Shown: positions 60,365 through 64,000 of the stretch, piece after piece
How positions within the stretch are numbered: position 1 is the first letter of the stretch
Layout: every line of letters starts with the position of its first letter
From: Streptomyces sp. TRM68367
GTDB lineage: Bacteria > Actinomycetota > Actinomycetes > Streptomycetales > Streptomycetaceae
Direction: 5' to 3'
DNA: 64,000 nt
Assembly: GCF_014495685.1 (NCBI RefSeq)
Contig: NZ_JACTVI010000026.1
Coordinates: 30,979 to 94,978 of the forward strand
Made by a program: the position numbers and the translations under genes
The notes under the pieces: model-generated
The model's database searches: none
What the model saw: only the letters and a program-made list of their open reading frames with translations
What the model was told of the DNA's origin: nothing

Positions 60365-60685
60365 ATGAAACTGGCGATCGGCAGAGTCCTGCCTGTCGGG
60401 ATGCTGCTCTGCGGCGGTCTGTTCGTCTGGGGGGTGGCGGCCGGCCTCAAGGCAAAACAGTGCCTGGAGGGACAGTTGCATCCGGACTTCAACGGCGCCA
60501 CGATCACCGGGCGGGGTTGTGAAGTGACAACGACTTCCGGTGAGACCCTCGTCGTGCCGATCTCCGGCCCGCCGTTCGAAGCCGGAGTGGCCGGGGCGCT
60601 CGGATTCGTCGTCCTGGGCATGGCGACCGTAGTCATGCTCGTCCTACGCGCACGTCGACGGTCGGCGCACCAGCAGCAGACGTAG
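60365..60685 (+). CDS. Small two-pass membrane protein
   Basis: 106 residues from the ATG at 60365, preceded by GGGAAGG; an upstream GTG at 60338 is possible. The first membrane helix is VLPVGMLLCGGLFVWGVAAG and the second FVVLGMATVVMLVLRARRRS. The central 45 residues have two Cys (KQCLEGQLHP and TGRGCEVTT) that may form a disulfide outside the membrane. No family recognised. Confidence 0.7.
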   Translation: MKLAIGRVLPVGMLLCGGLFVWGVAAGLKAKQCLEGQLHPDFNGATITGRGCEVTTTSGETLVVPISGPPFEAGVAGALGFVVLGMATVVMLVLRARRRSAHQQQT

Positions 60686-60763
60686 CTCCTGGCACCCCTG
60701 CAGTGCCTTGGCGGCGGGCGAAAACCCCTTGGGTGCGCCACCCCGCACCCATACGATCCCCGC

Positions 60764-60985
60764 ATGCCCCGGCCCCAAGGATTCAGCTACGAGGAACACG
60801 GGAACGGCACCGTCCGCATCACCCACCACGGCCGACCCGCAACCACTCTCCACGGCCCCCGCGCGGCACAGTTCCTCACAGAGGTCGAGACCTCCGACCC
60901 CCAACTCGTCATGGCCCGCTGGACCGGAAACCACAAGCGCGGCAACGAACGAACGGCCCGCACCCATCCACGCAGCCGGCGCTGA
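60764..60985 (+). CDS. Small conserved hypothetical protein
   Basis: 73 residues starting MPRPQGFSYEEHGNGTVRIT, then HHGRPATTLHGPRAAQFLTE and a basic tail (NHKRGNERTARTHPRSRR). Third-position GC is high and a two-strand, one-helix layout is likely. I recall similar short proteins annotated as hypothetical in Streptomyces. No function is proposed. Confidence 0.6.
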   Translation: MPRPQGFSYEEHGNGTVRITHHGRPATTLHGPRAAQFLTEVETSDPQLVMARWTGNHKRGNERTARTHPRSRR

Positions 60986-61038
60986 GCCGATTGGCCTCAG
61001 TAAGGGAACGGTAAAGCGGGCTCGATCGTTCACCCGGC

Positions 61039-62265
61039 ATGACAGCTATGACCCCCGGCTCGAACATCCCTCTCTCCGCCGCCCGCGTGACGGTGGACGT
61101 CGCCGCCCCGGTGCGGCTCGACGTATCGGGCCTGCTGCTCACCGCCGACGGCAAGGTGCGCTCCGACGACGACTTCATCTTCTACAACCAGCCGACGGGC
61201 CCGGGCGTGACGTACCGCTCGGGCGGCGGCACCGCCCCCGACGCGATCACGGTCGACACGGCCGCCGTCCCGCCGGGCATCGAGAAGATCATCGTCACCG
61301 CGAGCCCGGACGCCGCGGGCCAGACCTTCCAGGGCGTCGAACCGACGGCCACGATCCGCAACGCCGACGACAGCAGCGTCCTGGCCACGTTCACGCCCCC
61401 GCAGCTCGGCGCCGAGACGGCACTGGTGATCGTCGAGATCTACCTGCGGGGCGGCCAGTGGAAGGCCCGCGCGGTCGGCCAGGGGTACGCCAACGGCCTG
61501 GCGGGCATCGCCACCGACTTCGGCGTGACGGTGGAGGAACCGGCGACCCCGGCCCAGCCGGCTGCCACCCCGCCGCCGGCCACGATGCAGCCGCCGGTCG
61601 CCCCGCCGGCCCCGCCCCTGTCCACCCCGCAGGCTCCCCCAGCCCCCGCCGCGCCCCCGGCGCCGCCCGCCGCCGCTCCGGGCACCGGGAAGATCAACCT
61701 CGACAAGGGCCGGGTCAGCCTCCAGAAGAACCAGACGGTCTCCCTCGTCAAGGGCGGCCGCCCGCTGCTCGCGTCGGTCAAGATGGGCCTCGGCTGGGAG
61801 CCGGCGTACCGCGGCAAGGACATCGACCTGGACGCCTCGGTCATCGCCTACGGCCCGCAGCGCAACCACATCGACAGCTGCTACTTCGGCAAGCTCCAGA
61901 TCGTCGGCGGGGCGATCCGGCACTCCGGCGACAACCTCACCGGCGAGGGCGGCGGCGACGACGAGGTGATCACCGTAGACCTGGGCCGCCTCCCGCAGGA
62001 GGTCACGGGCCTGGTCTTCACGGTCAACTCCTTCTCCGGCCAGAAGTTCACCGAGGTCGCCAAGGCCTACTGCCGCCTCCTGGACGCCACGACCGGCGAG
62101 GAACTGGTCCGCTTCGACCTCACCAACGCCGAGGCGCAGACGGGCGTGATGATGGCCAAGCTGATCCGCCAGTTCTCCGGCGAGTGGGACATGACAGCGA
62201 TGGGCGACTTCGTCAAGTCCCGCACGGTCCGCGGCATGGTGAAGCCGGCGGCCCAGGCGTTGTAG
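61039..62265 (+). CDS. Two-domain TerD-family protein with proline-rich linker
   Basis: The 408-residue cytoplasmic protein has an unusual first half (about 10-165). It is TerD-like: LLLTADGKVRSDDDFIFYNQ, EKIIVTASPDAAGQTFQGVE, ALVIVEIYLRGGQWKARAVG. A 55-residue Pro/Ala linker follows (PAPPLSTPQAPPAPAAPPAP). The second TerD domain (about 220-400) has the acidic calcium motifs GKDIDLDASVIAYGPQRNHI and GGGDDEVITVDLGRLPQEVT. TerD proteins bind calcium and belong to tellurite-resistance/stress systems. No other ter gene is nearby. An internal ATG at 61048 is an alternative start. Confidence 0.88.
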   Translation: MTAMTPGSNIPLSAARVTVDVAAPVRLDVSGLLLTADGKVRSDDDFIFYNQPTGPGVTYRSGGGTAPDAITVDTAAVPPGIEKIIVTASPDAAGQTFQGVEPTATIRNADDSSVLATFTPPQLGAETALVIVEIYLRGGQWKARAVGQGYANGLAGIATDFGVTVEEPATPAQPAATPPPATMQPPVAPPAPPLSTPQAPPAPAAPPAPPAAAPGTGKINLDKGRVSLQKNQTVSLVKGGRPLLASVKMGLGWEPAYRGKDIDLDASVIAYGPQRNHIDSCYFGKLQIVGGAIRHSGDNLTGEGGGDDEVITVDLGRLPQEVTGLVFTVNSFSGQKFTEVAKAYCRLLDATTGEELVRFDLTNAEAQTGVMMAKLIRQFSGEWDMTAMGDFVKSRTVRGMVKPAAQAL

Positions 62266-62642
62266 AGAACGGCAGGCCATAGAGGTGAAGGGCGGTCTTC
62301 GGCCGCCCTTTCCAATGCCCTTGGTCTACGCCAAGCGGCCGCCGTCCGTGGAGCGGCCCAAGCCGGGGCGGGTCTCCCGGCTTGGACCTGGGGCGGTCAG
62401 GGGGTTGCTTGCCCAACTGTTTGGGGCTCTGCAGCATGGCCAGTTGGAAGACGTTGCCGATGTTGCTCACCAGGTACGGTTTGCCGGGCGCCCGTTCCTG
62501 GGGGAAGTTGGGGGGGCGTGAGCGTTCACGTGAGCGTTGGCGTTGGCGTTGGCGTTGGCGTTGAGTATCGGGGGGTCCGAAAACCAGTGCCAAGGGACCT
62601 GCACAGCCGATGTGTTGAGGCGCTGCGGCTCCGCGGGCGGAC
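62266..62642. other. 377-bp convergent intergenic region with two terminators and a hexamer repeat
   Basis: AAGGGCGG (62288-62295) pairs with CCGCCCTT (62303-62310), followed by TTCC, a terminator for the TerD gene. CCAAGCCGGG (62358-62367) pairs with CCCGGCTTGG (62376-62385), suited to the LacI gene coming from the other side. GCGTTG is repeated five times exactly (62534-62563), next to TCACGTGA. No convincing gene is present. Confidence 0.65.
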
Positions 62643-63689
62643 TCAGGCGGAGGCCCGCACCACCAGCTCGGGCACCACCGACGCCTCGGTGCCGTTCATC
62701 GGCTCCTCCCCCGCCCGCAGCCGGGCCACCTGCTCGACGGCCAGCCGCCCGAGCTGCCGTTTGTCGATGTGCAGGGTGGTCAGTGCGGGCTCCACCAGCT
62801 CGCCCAGCGCGAGTCCGTCGAAGCCCAGGACGGCCAGGTCCTCCGGTACGCGTCTGCCCCGGCGGCGGGCGGCCCGTACCGCCCCGATCGCGATCAGGTC
62901 GTTGAAGGCGAAGACCGCAGTGATCTCGGGCTGTGCGTCGAGGAGTTGATCCATGCCCGCCTCGCCGCCCGCCACGCTGTGCTCGGCGCACATCGCGATC
63001 CAGCTCTCGTCGACGGGCAGTCCGTGCCGCCGGACCTGCTCCAGGAAGGCCAGCCTGCGAGGTCCGGGCCCGTGCACGCCGTCCAGCATGCCGATCCGAC
63101 GGTGCCCGGCGTCGAGGAGATGGGCGATGCCCTGCGCGACTCCGGCGGCGGCGTCGATGCCCACGGCGGCGAACCCGGTCTGCTGCGGGCCGCGCTCCAG
63201 CAGCACCAGCGGCATGCCCCCGAGGTGCTGGGTGAGCACGTCGTCCGGGTCCTTGAAGTAGCCCACGACCGCGTCCGCCTGGTGGGAGAGCACGTCGAGC
63301 GCCTCACGCTCCCGGGCCTCGTCTATCCGTGAGTCCCACACGACCACCTGCCAGCCGCGCTGCTCGGCCGCCTCCAGCACACCAGCGGCCACCTCGGGGA
63401 AGAACGGATTCTTCAGGTCCGGGATCACCAGGCCCACCGTCACCGTGCCCTTGCGGACGAGCCCGCGCGCGAACCGGCTCGGCCGGTAGTCCAGCAGCCG
63501 CGCCGCCTCCAGCACCCGTTCCTTCGTCGCGGGGTCGATCTCCCCCTTGTCGTTGACCGCCCGCGAAACCGTCTGCCGTGACACCCCGGCCAGCCGGGCG
63601 ACATCGTGAATCGTGGCCCTGCGCCGGGGGCCGTCGGGCGCGCCGTCCTGCGGCTCCCGCTGTTGGTTGTCCGACCACACGGGGTGCAC
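62643..63689 (-). CDS. LacI-family transcriptional regulator
   Basis: The 348-residue regulator has a full DNA-binding domain: RRATIHDVARLAGVSRQTVS and RAVNDKGEIDPATKERVLEA, then the hinge LLDYRPSRFARGLV. The effector core reads VTVGLVIPDLKNPFFPEVAA, DAVVGYFKDPDDV, GHRRIGMLDGVHGPGPRRLA and C-terminal LAVLGFDGLALGELVEPALT. No target gene is adjacent on its strand; the GAAGCGCTTTC site at 47506 fits this class of regulator. The GTG at 63689 is used; a second GTG three codons in is possible. Confidence 0.92.
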   Translation of the reverse strand: MHPVWSDNQQREPQDGAPDGPRRRATIHDVARLAGVSRQTVSRAVNDKGEIDPATKERVLEAARLLDYRPSRFARGLVRKGTVTVGLVIPDLKNPFFPEVAAGVLEAAEQRGWQVVVWDSRIDEAREREALDVLSHQADAVVGYFKDPDDVLTQHLGGMPLVLLERGPQQTGFAAVGIDAAAGVAQGIAHLLDAGHRRIGMLDGVHGPGPRRLAFLEQVRRHGLPVDESWIAMCAEHSVAGGEAGMDQLLDAQPEITAVFAFNDLIAIGAVRAARRRGRRVPEDLAVLGFDGLALGELVEPALTTLHIDKRQLGRLAVEQVARLRAGEEPMNGTEASVVPELVVRASA

Positions 63690-63761
63690 TGTATCCCGGC
63701 GGGGATCACCCCCGGCAGGAATCGGCTCCGCGCGGGGACCGCTCCGACCTGCGAGGCTCGG

Positions 63762-63930
63762 CTAGTGCCCCGGCAGGCAACGTTCGCCCCGTCGCGACGC
63801 CCGGCACGCCCTCTCGCCGCACCGGCCGAAAGCCCAAGTACGTCCAGTACGAGGGCTTCCGGCCGGCACGCCGAGAGCACGCACCGGACGCCGCTCCTTG
63901 ACGGACAAACGTTGCCTGCCGGGGCACTAG
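63762..63930. mobile_element. MITE-like element: 23-bp terminal inverted repeats and hairpin interior
   Basis: The ends, starting CTAGTGCCCCGGCAGGCAAC at 63762 and ending with its reverse complement at 63930, are perfect 23-bp inverted repeats. The interior continues the symmetry imperfectly: GGCCGAAAGCCC pairs with GGGCTTCCGGCC around AAGTACGTCCAGTAC. The whole 169 bp could fold as one long hairpin. There is no open frame of a transposase. The outermost CTAG is palindromic and could be a 4-bp target duplication as made by IS5-type elements (inference). Confidence 0.65.
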
Positions 63931-64000
63931 TAGACTGTCGCGGCTAATATTTGGGATAAAGGTGACGCAGTTTGATGCGTGCATCGTGGGTGGTGAACTG
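63931..64000 (+). other. Window end: possible start of a further gene
   Basis: The last 70 bp are AT-rich (CTAATATTTGGGATAAAGGTG) and contain AAGGTG about 10 bp before an ATG at 63974, giving MRASWVVN before the edge. A GTG at 63962 gives an alternative frame. Too short to decide. Confidence 0.2.

Noticed and set aside
62534..62563. Possible CRISPR array
   Set aside because: Units are 6 bp with no spacers; no cas genes in the window.
62467..62991. Open frames across the convergent region near the hexamer repeat
   Set aside because: They are created by the GCGTTG array and the LacI gene's complement and have no protein-like composition or ribosome site.
63962..64000. GTG-started frame reading VTQFDACIVGGEL, suggestive of a flavoprotein start
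   Set aside because: The ribosome-site spacing is wrong for this GTG and 13 codons are too few to assign a family.

Overview
The window is high-GC actinobacterial chromosome, almost certainly Streptomyces. Supporting signs are the extreme third-position GC, frequent GTG starts, 4-bp ATGA/GTGA gene overlaps, Tat-type signal peptides, MDMPI/DinB and SpoIIE families, and dispersed Streptomyces-type intergenic repeats. From memory, the order ectABCD, anti-sigma, sigma, PLP enzyme, PBP, purine permease, sigma and pectinases resembles the S. coelicolor SCO1860-1900 region; this was not checked.

Layout. 0-1.2 kb: the edge of an amidohydrolase gene, two 5'-less gene remnants joined head to head, and a DinB-family gene. 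1.5-4.7 kb: ectABCD, for ectoine and 5-hydroxyectoine synthesis. 4.7-14.9 kb: a likely inserted island. It starts with decayed glycosyltransferase and DUF3052 remnants. An operon follows: SpoIIE-type phosphatase, a LacI-like sugar receptor without a DNA-binding domain, an ABC sugar importer, and a YicI-like GH31 alpha-xylosidase. The island ends in a second, diverged copy of the last 136 bp of ectD. 15-27.9 kb: core genes, namely an anti-sigma/MDMPI protein next to a broken sigma gene, PLP enzyme, FrnE-like DsbA protein, GNAT, broken alpha/beta hydrolase, DUF1349 protein, ketoglutarate-semialdehyde dehydrogenase divergent from an IclR regulator, class B PBP, AzgA-type purine permease, and an ECF sigma with a membrane partner.

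28-47.4 kb is a large pectin-degradation island: PL9 and PL1 pectate lyases, CE8 pectin methylesterase, a PL1-CE8 fusion, CE12 acetylesterase, two GH43 enzymes, a further esterase, an ABC importer, and Gfo/Idh and PmoA-like proteins. Six minus-strand genes (47.4-40.7 kb) are joined by 4-bp overlaps. 47.5-54.9 kb carries the matching acid-sugar catabolism: IlvD/Edd dehydratase, two DHDPS-family dehydratase/aldolases, a GntR regulator and uronate dehydrogenase. With the dehydrogenase at 20.7 kb these can plausibly take galacturonate, and possibly arabonate, to 2-oxoglutarate.

55.2-60.2 kb: a DeoR-controlled polyol operon (binding protein, two permeases, zinc dehydrogenase). 60.3-62.3 kb: small membrane and hypothetical proteins and a two-domain TerD protein. 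62.6-63.7 kb: a LacI regulator. The window ends with a 169-bp MITE-like inverted repeat.

At least eight genes are truncated, frameshifted or internally deleted, which is unusually many. No tRNA, rRNA, CRISPR array or intact transposase was seen. No sugar ABC ATPase is encoded; Streptomyces importers of this type usually share an ATPase (MsiK) encoded elsewhere.
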